NCBI GenBank assembly: GCA_009760855.2
Contig: WPIO01000005.1
Location: 1 to 64,000 of the forward strand
Direction: 5' to 3'
DNA length: 64,000 nt
Origin: Cristatella mucedo
Lineage: Eukaryota; Bryozoa; Phylactolaemata; Cristatellidae
Part shown: piece by piece, positions 22,961-35,610 of the stretch
How the letters are laid out: every line of letters begins with the position of its first letter
How positions within the stretch are numbered: the stretch's first letter is position 1
Program-made: the position numbers and the translations under genes
Notes under the pieces: generated by a model
Seen by the model: the letters and a program-made list of their open reading frames with translations, nothing else
Databases searched by the model: none
What the model was told of the DNA's origin: nothing

Positions 22961-24440
22961 AAAAATACACGCTCTAAACTCTCACCGTCACTGTCTCCTT
23001 TCAAATGTAGGAGCTTTTAGCTAGCGAGAAACAGGGTGAGGGGTTCCATCGGGACATGTGTGAAACGGAGCGTTGATGTGAAGGCCGCTGGAATGTCAAC
23101 GCCGGTTATTGCTGGAGCCTGGAGCGCCACAATGCAGCTGCTTAACATTACAGAAACGCAGATTAAAAGAATTTGACTACACGAAGGAAGATTTACGTTT
23201 CAATTGTATATAACCTAAATGGTAGGTCTGAGCTCTGAGCGAATCATTTGCCTCATTCCCCAGCAGCTCGTAACTCAGCAATCTCACGAGCATTTGTAGC
23301 CGTATGTGAAAACTTTAGTCGTATCCCAATCTTGGCAAGGTGACGCAGCGGCTACGCTAGACAGCAGCAAAGCGACATAGCGGCGAGGCGAGGCAGCGGC
23401 ATTCTTAGAAAGGAGGCCGTTCGTTCGAGTCCTTATCGGATAAAGGATGGCTTTATTTTTTCAAGTCGCCGCGGGGCGACGGGAGTGCACTCGGTGCCCT
23501 CCACCTCCGCGCCCTGTCCTCCCCTCGGGTACAGGCAGCCCTGCGCCGAGTCGCACAAGTGCGGTTAGCCGCTCGATTGTATTTCCCGTCGCGTCAGCCC
23601 GTTTAGGGCCTAATGAACCTTCTGGCGCCGCTTCCCGTCGCGAGCTTCCGATCGCGTACCCTTCCGGGAAAAGCAAATACGCAAACCGCCAATTAGCGGT
23701 CAGATTATGTTCGTTCGGGAAACAGCAGGTAGAACGATGGACCTACCGCACGCAGCAGCGGTAGTAAGGGGGTGGGGAGCGAGGGCACTCCGACAGTGCC
23801 GCCTCCTCCGAGGGCTTGAGTGCGCCGTGGAAAACTTTCCGGCGCAATACAGCTCAGTCCTTTGTGGCTTTGTGGAGTTACAGATGGAGATATATTACGT
23901 GGCTTATTACAAACAGTAGTATGCGCGCAGCACCGAGGTCCGCAGGTAGGCAGCATCGGTGACGGAGCGCGGCATCGACGATGAGCGCCCTTAAGCCTAA
24001 AGATAACAAGTACGCGTCCATAGCGTGCAGCAGTCTAATCGATGGCCACGGAGGTGTTGTACATATATTCAGCGCCAGCCATTGCGTACAACCAGCGTTA
24101 CGACGCCATGAGCGCCGATAGGCTTGCCTGCCTGGTTCCAGGTCTGCTGGAGTACTACTCAATTTCGTGACTCGATGTCATAATCGGTGCACACAATCTG
24201 GCCACAATGTGGCGCCGACGTTTCAACGCTACTTTAAGCGTGGAAGGGATGCTAATATATTCACAGTTAGTCGGCGAGCAGATGACTGGCTACTTATCGA
24301 AACAGAACTCTGTCTTCGCTACCCCGGAGTACGATACAGGCAGCATTTTATCGCCATAAACAATCTGGGTCCTGCCTGTCCCTGCAGCCGTAACACCGAT
24401 CAGCATGCGTTTCGTGAGATTGGCAACACCGCAGGGCGAT
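22961..24440. other. No confident gene; possible decayed SINE and LINE-B scraps
   Basis: A B-box-like CGTTCGAGTCCTTATCGG with GGATGGCTTTATTTT at about 23420-23460 may be a decayed SINE-A head. GCTTTGTGGAGTTACAGATG at about 23867-23888 is a LINE-B end scrap. The GC-rich frame at 23447-23764 has no recognised product. Confidence 0.35.
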
Positions 24441-24830
24441 GCGATGCGCCGCGTCAATGCAACGACCACTGCCTCGTCGCCTGGTCGCCGCGCGCGCGAT
24501 CGAATCTACCTTTGCACGAGCCGCGAGAGAAAAGAAGCTCGTGCTGAAAATGGAGCCGAGGCAAAGTGAGCCGCGCGACGGTCGCGTGGCATTCGATGCC
24601 GCGCGCCTTGCTGCGCGAGCTGCGTTTCGCTTGCGCTGCAGTGCCGTACAGTGCTTCCGTACTCGACGAACCTGTCCGAGCCTGTCCGAGCACCTTTTCC
24701 AAAGCGCGAGCGCGTTTGCACTGACTTGTCAACAGCGAACGCCGCCCAGCCGGAGCGCGCGCTGCACGCTCCGGCTGGGCGGCGCGCGACCCCCGTTCGA
24801 GCAAGCTAGCCGGCGGGCTTCGTGAGTTGT
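24440..24830. other. CpG-rich segment, open on both strands
   Basis: Frames of over 120 codons are open on both strands, as expected from GC-rich composition; no family similarity. It contains the perfect hairpin at 24740-24784. Confidence 0.4.
24740..24784. repeat. Perfect 18-bp inverted repeat with 9-nt loop
   Basis: Arm CGCCGCCCAGCCGGAGCG (24740-24757), a 9-base spacer, then the exact reverse complement (24767-24784). Confidence 0.95.
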
Positions 24831-24899
24831 TATTCAGTTCACTTATAAAGCGTTGCACTCGCGAAGACCCGCACTCGGAGGTATATATAAGATAAAATA

Positions 24900-25050
24900 A
24901 ATAACCAGTATTAGCTGACTTAACGGCTTCGCTTGCGTAGCGGCAGAAGAGCCTTAACGGCTGTCGCCACCGCTTGCAGCAAAGGGTCGCTCACCTGCAA
25001 GATTCGAACCCGCGACCTCGGTCGAGAAGAGCGAGCACCATACCTTGCGG
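24900..25050 (-). mobile_element. SINE-A
   Basis: The minus strand shows the B box GGGTTCGAATC, CTCTTCTGCCGCTACGC and the 3' end GTCAGCTAATACTGG. The A-box end is lost in GC-rich sequence. Confidence 0.85.
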
Positions 25051-25179
25051 GGCCCCGCAAGGGATGCTAAGCGGCGCCAACGACCACCGGGGCGTGGCTG
25101 ATACGGCTGCCGCAGCCGTTTTCTCTCCCTCCACGGCTCAGCTCAGCTCAAAGAATCGAACGCAGAATGAGCGTCAGAA

Positions 25180-25790
25180 TGTAACGTAATGTAATGTAAT
25201 GTAATGTATCTCCGTCAGTAACTCCACAAAGTCATAAAGACCATGTGTGTGTTACGCAGGAGAGTTTTGTGTAGCGCACTCACAGCCTAAGCGGCTTTTG
25301 GTGCGCATTCGGTGGCCAACAGACTTCGTCTCACGCAACAAAGAGAAAGTGGGAAGCATAGCAGAGTTAGGAGAGCAGTTGAGGTAGTGAGTAGCATAGA
25401 AGTAGTAGCTCAGGACCACTGAAAAGGATGTGCCGTAGTCGGCAGCAGAAGAGTAGTTGTCGTTGCGTAAGAATTGTGGAAGCGAGTTCCACAGTCTAGG
25501 ACCTGCAGAGCTAAAGCTTCTGTCGCCAACTGTCTTTAAGCGGAGGAATGGGACAGCTAATTTATTGTCCACACAGGACCTGAGGGCGCGAACAGGCTGA
25601 AACTGATGCAGCAGCTCAGCTAGGTACGTAGGAGCCAAGTCGTGGCGGGCCTTGTGGTTCAGCGTAAGAACTTTGCTCTGTATCCTTTGCTCAACCGGCA
25701 ACCATCCTAACTCTTTCAGCAAAGGGGACACGTGCTCAAACCGCTGGGACTGAGGCTGAGCACCGTTCATACTGCGGCCGATCATCGCGC
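25180..25790 (-). mobile_element. LINE-B 3' copy with the longest intact frame
   Basis: Reverse-strand frame 25252-25785 (177 codons) starts in the thumb/C-terminal region: LGWLPVEQRIQSKVLTLNHK, APTYLAELLHQF, then FSSAGPRLWNSLPQFL and ESRLGCECA-like end (KSRLGCECATQNSPA). It ends in a 3' UTR and a (TGTAA)n tail (25180-25207). This is the C-terminal third of a CR1/L2-type protein; the catalytic RT domain is absent. It is the best reference for LINE-B here. Confidence 0.9.
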
Positions 25791-27135
25791 ATCGGTCGAT
25801 AGCGGACGGGTCGTCTCTTGAGGCAACGCACTCCGGTCTAGGACGAGTGCGAAGCCGGTGCTCAAACGGATTAGGTCGCCGGCTTAGGTCGCCGGCTTAA
25901 CGGATTAGGATCGGCAGATTAGGTCGCCGGTACGTCTGCAGATCGTTGCTAGCGGCGCGGCGGCGTACGCGGAACTAGACCCTGTCCTGTATACGCGACG
26001 GAGCTCAGTGGAGAAACGAGGAGAGCAGCAGGAGACGGCAGCCAATCCTTTGAAACGCGACCGGCAGCACTGCAGCTGCGTTCTGCGAACTCGGCTGGTC
26101 GTCTGATGAGCGGCTTTGCTAGCCGACATGCATACGAAGTGCGGGGACGGGTGCCTTTGCCGGAATACAAGTTTTCGCATGGCTTAACTTGTCGAATAGT
26201 GCACGAATTGCAGAGCTAGGCGGAGCCGGCGGCGGCTCTTCTGAGAGCGCACGAATGCACGAGCTCCGAAAGGCCGGCTTTAAGGGCTTGCGATAGATCT
26301 GAATCGTGCGCCTGGGCAAGTGGTTGCTTCACGCGTAAGCTACGTGCAGCGACGGTGCGTCCATTGCGCCCGTGCCATTTTCCCGTCCATCGCTCGATCC
26401 TCATTCTGCACGATAGGCATCATTCCGCGAGTCAGGCCTCCGCAAAAATATATCTATGGGGCAATATACTGAATTGTATTGCTAAAAATAAATTGTATTT
26501 TGGCGCCGTAACGACATCAATATATTGCATTGTCCAGACGGACATCTATTTTAATGAAATACTTGTGATTCAGTTTAGTTTTTTATGTTTTAAGTTTTGA
26601 TAGAACTTCGAGAGTCCTGAGTCTGGCCGCATTGCGGGGATCGAGAACTGCGTAAGTCCGTGCAGAATGTTTGGTGGTCACAGTTTTGTAATTCTTTCTT
26701 AGATGACGTCGATAATATAGTTTAGGCTTGCAATTGCAGTTTATTAAATTGTTTGCTATGACAATATAAATATATTTATTGTTAACTTTGAAAATTGACA
26801 ATACAACAATATTATTGTTCTGAGGCCTGCCGCGGATCGGCAACTTGCGGAATCGTCAGTTGGAAGGGGTAGCGAGGAGCGAAAACGCAAGTGACCGCGT
26901 TTTCGCGAAGTTTCTTCTGCTCCTTCTCCCGGTCGCGAAGTCTATCCTGCTTCTACTCCTGGTCGCGAAGTTTATCCTGCTTATGCGCCTGCCTTGCCAA
27001 CACGTAGTTTCATCTCATCATTCTTTAGGTTCACTTAATGGGCGTCGCCATTCTAAATTGACAGAAATAGCGGCGATTTGCATGCTACTACAGTAGTCAT
27101 GCGCTGTCGGTCCTAATAATGCTATGTGGTGGGCC
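25791..27135. other. No gene recognised
   Basis: Short repeats of GGTCGCCGGCTTA near 25884-25900. The left part is GC-rich (to 26400); the rest is AT-rich. The open frames are short and unlike any family. Confidence 0.45.
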
Positions 27136-27600
27136 GACTAAAGCCGTGTGTACACGATTGATTTTCTGACAGTTTTTGACCGGTTTTCCCATCGGTTTTG
27201 CCGCATACGTTATCACTCCCAGTGTTGCATCGGTATCAGAACGGAAAACTGATGCCCGGTGGTATATATATATTTTGACCTCTTGGAGATAGCCAAAGGA
27301 AGCGCAGACCAATCGACCAAACAGTTGTGCCTTCGAGAGCACGCCTCCTTCACGTTGATTAAAATGGCGGAGGACGGTGTTTATTGTGGCTTACCAAGTG
27401 AGTTCCCTGTTTATGGGACACGCCTAGTGGAGAATAAAGGATTTCATGAATACGAGAGGGTGACAAGAAATTTAGACGCTAAGCTGAGTCTGACCAGCAA
27501 CCGCGCCCCTTTCCTACGAGTCAAACGGCCACTCGGTGGGTGGAGCTTTTGCAGATGTCTGGAAAACCGGCGGAAAAATGATCGTGTAAACGCAGCCTAG
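27136..27600. mobile_element. MITE-like element with imperfect TIRs
   Basis: The left end AGCCGTGTGTACACGATTG (from about 27140) and the reverse complement of the right end (GGCTGCGTTTACACGATC, ending about 27597) form a TIR. A second matching block follows (CCGGTTTTCC on both arms). Flanking CTA on each side could be a 3-bp duplication of the PIF/Harbinger type. The 113-codon frame inside (27259-27600) runs into the TIR and is probably spurious. Confidence 0.6.
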
Positions 27601-29199
27601 TCCTCCGTCGATTCGAAGGAAAACCGACAGACAGAAAACAGACCCCAGCAATTACGGCTTAATGCATCGATCGGCACCGCGGCTACGGTTCGCGTGCACC
27701 TACCTGGATCTTGACGTGCACCTACCTGGATCTTGACCCAATTGAGAAGAAGCAAAAAGAATGCCAGATGCCGTAGAAGATGCCCGATATTGACTGATGG
27801 CAAGGCGTGTGCAGCCGTCGCTGTCAATCTACAGTTGGATCAAGCACTAACGGAACAGTAGCAGCAGTACCGCGAGAGTGGGGGTGACTATCCTTGACTG
27901 AGGGCTGCTCATTCCGTGAGCAGCTCTCTGAGAAACAGCGAGTCGTTGAGGCCAGCTCCTCTATTCACTACTTGTAGCAAGGGCAGTCTGGGATGGCGGT
28001 TATCATGCTTTCAGCCAAAACAAAATGGGTATTCTGGAGGCGCCCGGCTTTCCTGTTGCCTTTTCCAGGGGCCTACGGTTGGCTACCGAGGTCCCCTGGT
28101 AAGCCTAAATGTACATGGAGCTGAATGAGTGCGAGCGATGCAGGCACAGGTGGAAGAGTGTAAGTGAATATACAGTCTAAATGCACTAAAAGAAGGCAAG
28201 GTCAGTCATTCGTGGCGTTGAAAGGGCTGCGCCAGCTAAACCATGTAGGTTGTGGCTGGTAATCATTAATTGCGATTACGAGATTATGCGATAATCCATG
28301 GCAGAGGCCGCATTAAAGGTCGGCGCCATAAGATGGACAATCGGTTGGGATTCGATACTCGCCGTTGGCATTGGAGATGGTTTGAGCTCCAGGCAACACA
28401 GCCGTCGGTTCGCGTCACGGTCGCTGTTTAATGCCTGTAATCGTCTGCTGCTCTCAAATAGACCTAATTGATATGAACTGTATAGGTCAAGGTGTGAGCG
28501 CTCTTCATCGCTGCCATATTCCTGCTACAGCCAACGTAGCTACATGCAATTGTGCAGCACTGCAAATTACTAGCCGTGATACAAGCTTCAGGCATCGCCA
28601 GTAATCGTCTCGCGTCGGCAGAGACCAGCACTGTTACGACTGTTGCGTTTTCGGCCTAGATCTGACTGGACGTGGAAGCAGCATACCACGTTTGTAACAC
28701 GTAGAGCCGTGAGTTCGCTCGATGAATGGCCCACAAGTTAGAGAGCTGTTGTACACGTAGGACCTGGTTGCTACCAACAAGCACCTGCTCGCCATATGCT
28801 CTAGTGATGACATGAGCGAATCATTACAGTAAGCACCCACTATAGTTGCACTGCTGCAGCTTCTGATGGTGGAGTGATGACGAAGATGATGATCATGATG
28901 ATGATGATGATTATGGTGACGATTATGATGCCACCACCGGTACTGCTATTGCTGCCGCTGCCGCTACTACCTTTGCTGCTGCCCACCCCCCCCCGCTACT
29001 GCTGCCGACCAATTCTTTCGAAATAAGTATATCGGTATAATCTATCCTCAAAGCGTCGATTGCGCTCGCTCAAATTAATTATTATTACAAAATAAATGCT
29101 AATTTTCAATTCTGAGAAGATATAGACTGCTCAAAAGATAGCAAACTGCATGTTTCACTCACATAGCGACACGTCCCTCATCCTAGCTATGTGCTTTAA
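27601..29199. other. No gene recognised
   Basis: A 23-bp tandem duplication around GTGCACCTACCTGGATCTTGA (27694-27737), and a (GATGAT)n/(GCTGCT)n-like patch at 28870-28990. Otherwise featureless. Confidence 0.45.
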
Positions 29200-29368
29200 A
29201 GGAAATTCTAGCTGGTTTGGCAGCCTCATTTAAATGGCAGGAGAGCCTAAATGGCCATCACCACCCGTTGCACTTGGAAATACACAATCGCCTACTGTAG
29301 GCTTCGAATCCACGATCTCGATAGTGAAGAGTGAGCACCTTACCTCCTGAGCTATCACGGCTCAGGAT
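29200..29368 (-). mobile_element. SINE-A, near full length
   Basis: The minus strand begins with A box GTGATAGCTCAGGAGGTAAG and B box GGATTCGAAGCC, then the body (GGGTGGTGATGGCC) and GCTCTCCTGCC. The tRNA-like head is the clearest in the window. Confidence 0.88.
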
Positions 29369-29487
29369 TCAGAATTCATCGCCGGAGTCCCGGCGATTGC
29401 CATTATCCCACCTGACCTATTCAGTTTTATTCCTGTATCACCTTACCTAGCCATTATATACTGTGTATGCATATTAGTATACATAGT

Positions 29488-29575
<88 letters not shown>

Positions 29576-29597
29576 TGTGTGTGTGTGTGTGTGTGTA
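29488..29597. repeat. (AT)n(GT)n(GTGC)n compound microsatellite
   Basis: AT, then GT, then a run of GTGC (about 29544-29577), then GT again. Confidence 0.97.
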
Positions 29598-31090
29598 TGT
29601 ACCTACGCATGCGTAAATGCATATATCCATCCAGTAATACTAGTACGACGATTACGCTGGCGAGTTGTCCTTAGTGCATTTAAAGCTTAAGCGACATCCG
29701 ATGTGCACCGGGGCGATCAACTCAAGGCTCCTGCGCAAAGAAGCTCAAGATTCTTTATATAATGTAGCATTGGAGCTAGACTGTCAGTGTAAAATTCTCG
29801 TCTCCAACCGGTTAGCATTAGTCGCTAATTTAGCACAGTAAGTTTGCTCGGTTTACTTAACTTTTTGTTTGTAGTACTTCCGAAGGGCACCGTCGCGAAA
29901 TGCCAATCTACTTATTCCCGCGACGTGCTAATGAACATGCACAGGTGATCTCAGCCGATCTCCATTCGAGGGCGTAGATATTTCCCTCAAATTACAGGGT
30001 TAAAACGCAGTCAATTAAGTCTCGTAATTGTATAGAGTGTAGCCGCCAGAAACTAAAGTCAGCAGTGGCGGAACGGGGGGGGGCAGTTGCCCTTCCCCCC
30101 TCCCCGACTGCAGTCTGCAAAGGAGCAGCCCTCGCTGATCGCCGTCGATTGCAAGCACTTTGCTGTAGTGGGTTTTAACTTGAGCGCTGCAGGGCTGCCA
30201 TCACAGCCATGCATATCCGCTTGGACCCATTAGTTAAGTCGTAGCGAATGATGCAGCAAATCCGACACGGAGACCTATTCAATATGTAAGTCCTAAAATA
30301 ACTTATAGTTAAATGCGACAATACTGACAGAAGACACGTACAGGCGAGTAGGCCGACTAATGCGCTACATTAACCAGGATTCTGGGCTGGGCTGGCAAGC
30401 TCAAGAATGCCATCAGCGTAGGGTTTTAGGCAAATTAACAAGATAGATGAACCTAAGAATGGCCCTAATAGTTGGGTCCTAGAGAATAACAGCTGCACAA
30501 GCTTCTGAGTGCAGCTAATGTAGCTCAAGCCAGAGACAATCCTTCGAGAGAAGCGAGAGAGTGAACCTCGAAGCGCGGAAACTCGTCTTAGACTTTGCAG
30601 CTGCGTTCCAGTTCTGTGTAGTACCTTGCTGGGCTGTAGAGCTTGGCCTTCAGGGTTTGAACCATCGCAAGCGGTTGCAGGCGCACCGTAGGGCCCGCTA
30701 TACCGCCATACGGGTGGTTCTTTTTAGTTTCGACCGATAGCTTTGCACTACGTACGTTGTTTGCCTTGGCGCATAACGCCCTACAAACCGGCCCACAAAT
30801 GCATGTTGGTTTTGGCCCCAAGTTGTTGCTGAGTGTAATTTAACTGAATACCAGTCCCGAATTTCACTGTATCCCGGTAGAGGGTGAGGGCAGAAGCTTG
30901 TATAGTTACAAGTCAAGGCCAGGCGCTGCTTTGCGCCTCCGTAACACCTCGGGGGATAGTGCAGAAAGGTCAAGGTATTTATATTGCTCGATGTGAATCT
31001 CGGTGGAGAGCACGCAGCGGCGGTTTCGGAACGATAGCAGCATTAGCCACCGCCAGCTTTATGCCTGGGGGATGCAAACGATCCTCTTGA
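29598..31090. other. No gene recognised
   Basis: A G9/C6 inverted run at 30076-30105 lies in otherwise unremarkable sequence. Short frames only. Confidence 0.45.
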
Positions 31091-32100
31091 GGAACCACTG
31101 AAGTATGGGGTACCTCAGGGCTCTGTGCTTGGTCGGGTTCTTTTCACTGTTTATATTCTCCCTCTTGCCGATGCGATTGCCAGGCACAGCCTAAGCTTTC
31201 ACTTTTATGTATATGACACTCAGCTGTCCCTTTGCTTTGATCCATCCCAGCCCACCAGCACGTCGAATTCTCTCAACTCCCTTGCTGCATGTTTTGATGA
31301 CATCTGCCCATGGATAGAAGCAAACTTTCTTAAATTGAATGACGCCAAAAAAACTTACTAGTTTTGTGCAAACTAAGTGTGATTTAGAAATTGGAAAGAC
31401 TAACGCTAAAAATCGACTCTGTCAGCATATCTCGTGTTAAATCTGAACGAAATCCAAGTGTCTTATTTCAAAGTGACCTTTCGTTAGACGACCACATCAG
31501 TTCAAAAGTCACGTTGCCTACTTTCAGACTACATAACATTGCTCAAATTTGGGCTTGCTTAGACAGGGATACTAGATCTAAATTAACCCATGCATTTGTG
31601 ACATCCCGTCTCGACTTCTGTAACTCAGTGCTTCCTGGCCTACCGGTCTGTTCAATCAGGAGCTTGCAGTTGGTGTAAAACTCTGCAGCAAGGCTTATCT
31701 GTCGTGAGCGTTGCAGTTACCATATCGTGCCACTTCTCGTTGACCTGCACTCCCTCCTAATCAAAAAGCATTACCTTTAGGTCCCTTCATTTTTTGGCTC
31801 CAGCCTACCTATCAGATCTACTCCCCCACCAGGCTTAGCATCTTACCAGCCGCTTTTCTGAATTGAATCGTTAACTTACATCTCGTACGAATCTCAAACC
31901 CAGTGGAGACCACACCTTTAGTTCGTATGCTCCCAAAGCCTGGAACTCACTTCCGGCTGGCGTCACGTCATCCCAGTCCTATCTAACAGTAATCCGAGGT
32001 GCCTCTGCAGCACTCACTTCCAGAAATCACTTCCGGCTGGCGTCTCGGCATCCCCGTTCTTAGACAGCAGCCTCCAAACTTCCGTATGGAAATAAATTCG
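31091..32100 (+). mobile_element. LINE-A RT relic
   Basis: In order: YGVPQGSVLG (about 31106), an altered YxDD region (FYVYDTQLSLCF, about 31205), LNSLAACFDDICPWIEANFL (31262 on), LDDHISSKV, RLDFCNSVLPGLP, LQLV-NSAARLICR and SSYAPKAWNSLPAGV (about 31922). This is the normal order of a CR1/L2 RT from the palm to the C-terminus. Stops and frameshifts make it dead. The active-site Asp-Asp is degraded. Confidence 0.92.
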
Positions 32101-32149
32101 GACTCGTCACTAGAGATTTGGACATTACACGCTTTCTGACTTTGCAGTC

Positions 32150-33340
32150 CTGCTGTCAGAGTCCGGTCGAGCTAAGACCGACTACGCGTGCGGACTACCT
32201 CAACGACACCACGAATTTGCATCTAACAGTAATTCGAGGTGCCTCTACAGCACGGAGTACCACAGGGCTCGGTATTTGGTCCATTTCTTTTCACAAATTA
32301 TACTCTCACTCTTACCCATGAAATCGCCAAGCACAATCTAGGCTCTCATTTCTATTCGTATGGCACTCACCTATGCCTGTGCTTTGATCCTGCCCCGCCT
32401 TCCAGCAAGCCAAACTCTCTCAATTCCCTTGACGGATGTACTGCAGGCATTCGCAATTTGATAGCAACAAGGACTCTCATATTTAATGACGTTTAAAACT
32501 AACTTACTAGTAGAGGAAAACCTCAATTTTGCTCAGAATTTGAAAAAGCTGTCCCTCAAAACGGGCTCTATCAGCATATCTCCTGCAGTCTCGGAACGAA
32601 GTCTGGGTGTCCAAGTCCGAACTCTGACTTTTCTCTAGACGATTACTTCAGCTCCACAGTCTAGTAGTCTGCCTACATAACAGTGCAGAAGTCAGGCCAG
32701 CTCAGAGAGGGATAACGCATCCAAGTTGGCCCATGCCTTTGTTTCATCCCTTTTCTTCTTCGGTAGCTGCCTGTTCGGCCTGTTAATAAGGCGCTTAGAG
32801 CGGTGCAAAGCTCGGAATTTGTCTGTCGTGAGTATTTTAGTTGCCACGTTACGCCACTTCTTACCGACCAGCACTGGCTACTCATCAAGCAGTACATCAA
32901 CTTCAAGGTTATGTCACTCACTTTTAGGTCCACTTAATTCTTTTGTTCCAGCCTACCCATCAGAACTTCTTTTCAATCATGCTAGGCAGCGTACCGCGAG
33001 TTCTGCTTACTGAAGTCGTTTAGCTGAACCTTGAGCCAACCTTAAGTCCATTGAAGCTGTGGTTTGTTGTTCGTACGTTCCCAAAGCCTGTAACTCACTC
33101 CGACCGATTTCACGAAATCCCCTGACTTGACATGTAGGCAGATAATAAAAATGCAACTGTTCCTCATAGTATTTGCTGGTTTCTTGTGAATTGACTTTTG
33201 TGTGCTTATACGTGCTGACACTGTGCATGCTATCACTAAGCATATTAATGTGCTTTTTTTACAGCATATGTGAAGTCCCTAGAAAGACACTTGAGTTCTC
33301 TGAGGGTGCTGAACAAATCTATTATCATTATTTTCTTACT
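32150..33340 (+). mobile_element. LINE-A RT relic, second copy
   Basis: HGVPQGSVFGPFLFTNYTL (about 32251), altered YxDD region (FYSYGTHLCLCF), PNSLNSLDGC, decayed middle, then a 3' UTR with CTTGTGAATTGAC, GTGCTGACACTGTGCATGC, and TGAAGTCCC...GAGTTCTCTGAGGGTGC with an ATT tail. Many stops. Confidence 0.88.
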
Positions 33341-33514
33341 ACTCCATTGAGAAAGAAATGGCCACAATGGCGATGACTAGTAAGATCACCGAATACTTGT
33401 AACCCATTCCATCGGCCGCTGACATGTCGAACAAAAAAAAGGCTTGTGATTTTCACAGCCTGTATCACAGTCTGCGTGACTTTCCCCCTACCTAAAGATC
33501 CTGGCTCCACCAAT

Positions 33515-33670
33515 AATAATAATAGTAATAATAATAATGTACTTGATAAAGCGCCCTCAGAGAACTCAATCTCTTTCTAGGCGCTTTACATTTGCTGCAT
33601 AGGGAAATGCAATTGAATGGTAAGTAAAATCATGCTTGAAAAACAAACAAAATGAATAACATGGTTAGGG
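33515..33670 (-). mobile_element. LINE-A 3' end
   Basis: An (AAT)n tail, then ACTTGATAAAGCGCCCTCAG, AACTCAATCTCTTTCTAGGC and GCTTTACATTTGCTGC, continuing to ATGGTTAGGGG. It is almost identical to 12815-12967, so relatively recent. Confidence 0.9.
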
Positions 33671-33904
33671 GTGACAAGTCGAAGGCATTCTTATACGGAT
33701 TGCGTTTGGCCTGTAACCTGTGACCGACAGCCTCGTCTGGGTTTGCCAGCTTGCCATCGATCGAGTGGCACATTGTTTGTGCTGCCTGCCGCCTCGAACG
33801 CCATAAGAAATTTCCCACTTGGAAACCACAAGTTGTCGCACGCTCTCCAGAATGATTCGGTTTGGCGGCCTATACCTACGGATTTTGCTTCTGGTGTGTG
33901 CGGA
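33671..33904. other. Spacer between two inverted LINE-A tails
   Basis: A 130-codon frame (33671-34063) runs out of this spacer into the downstream LINE-A tail. It has no family similarity and is considered spurious. Confidence 0.4.
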
Positions 33905-33983
33905 TTGTTCGGATGTAAAGCGCCTAGAAAAAGATTGAGTTCTCTGAGGGCGCTTTATCAAGTGCATTATTATTATTATTATG
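33905..33983 (+). mobile_element. LINE-A 3' tail with intact hairpin
   Basis: AAAGCGCC (33917-33924) and GGCGCTTT (33949-33956) are exact complements around AAGATTGAGTTCTCTGAG, followed by ATCAAGTGCATTATTATTA. The copy stops abruptly upstream at GGATG. Confidence 0.9.
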
Positions 33984-35270
<1,287 letters not shown>

Positions 35271-35274
35271 TTAA

Positions 35275-35610
35275 ATGAACATGGAAAGTGCCTGGAAAGA
35301 GATATAGCTATAATGGGGTGCTATTCAAATTTGTATTATAACTATTATTTATATTAAGCATTTTTATTCGAAAAAATGTCCCGCCACCCTCATTTGCAGA
35401 GGTTATACGGCACACCGACTCCATTAAAATGAGATCTGTGAAAAATTATGTCATCTGAATAGTTGTAGTAGCCATGCTATTCATGTTTATCAAGCATGAT
35501 ATCACTCACCATTCAATCGCGCTTCCCTTTGCAGCAAATGTGAAGCGTCTAGAAAGAGATTGATTTATCTGAGGCGCTTCATCAAGTGCATTATTATTAT
35601 TTTTATTATT
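35275..35610 (+). mobile_element. Two LINE-A 3' ends in tandem
   Basis: The first (about 35280-35350) is decayed: ATGGAAAGTGCCTGGAAAGA with an ATT tail. The second (about 35485-35610) is clear: ATCAAGCATGATATCACTCA, CCTTTGCAGCAAATGTGAAG, AGAGATTGATTTATCTGAG, GGCGCTTCATCAAGTGCATT. Confidence 0.8.

Noticed and set aside
27259-27600. 113-codon frame
   Set aside because: It ends inside the inverted terminus of the MITE and is most likely chance.
29488-29597. Possible CRISPR-like or telomeric repeat
   Set aside because: It is a simple GT/GTGC microsatellite with no spacers, in a eukaryotic genome.
30060-30110. CAGTGGCGGAACGGGGG, like another hAT-type terminus
   Set aside because: There is no partner terminus and the G run makes the match weak.
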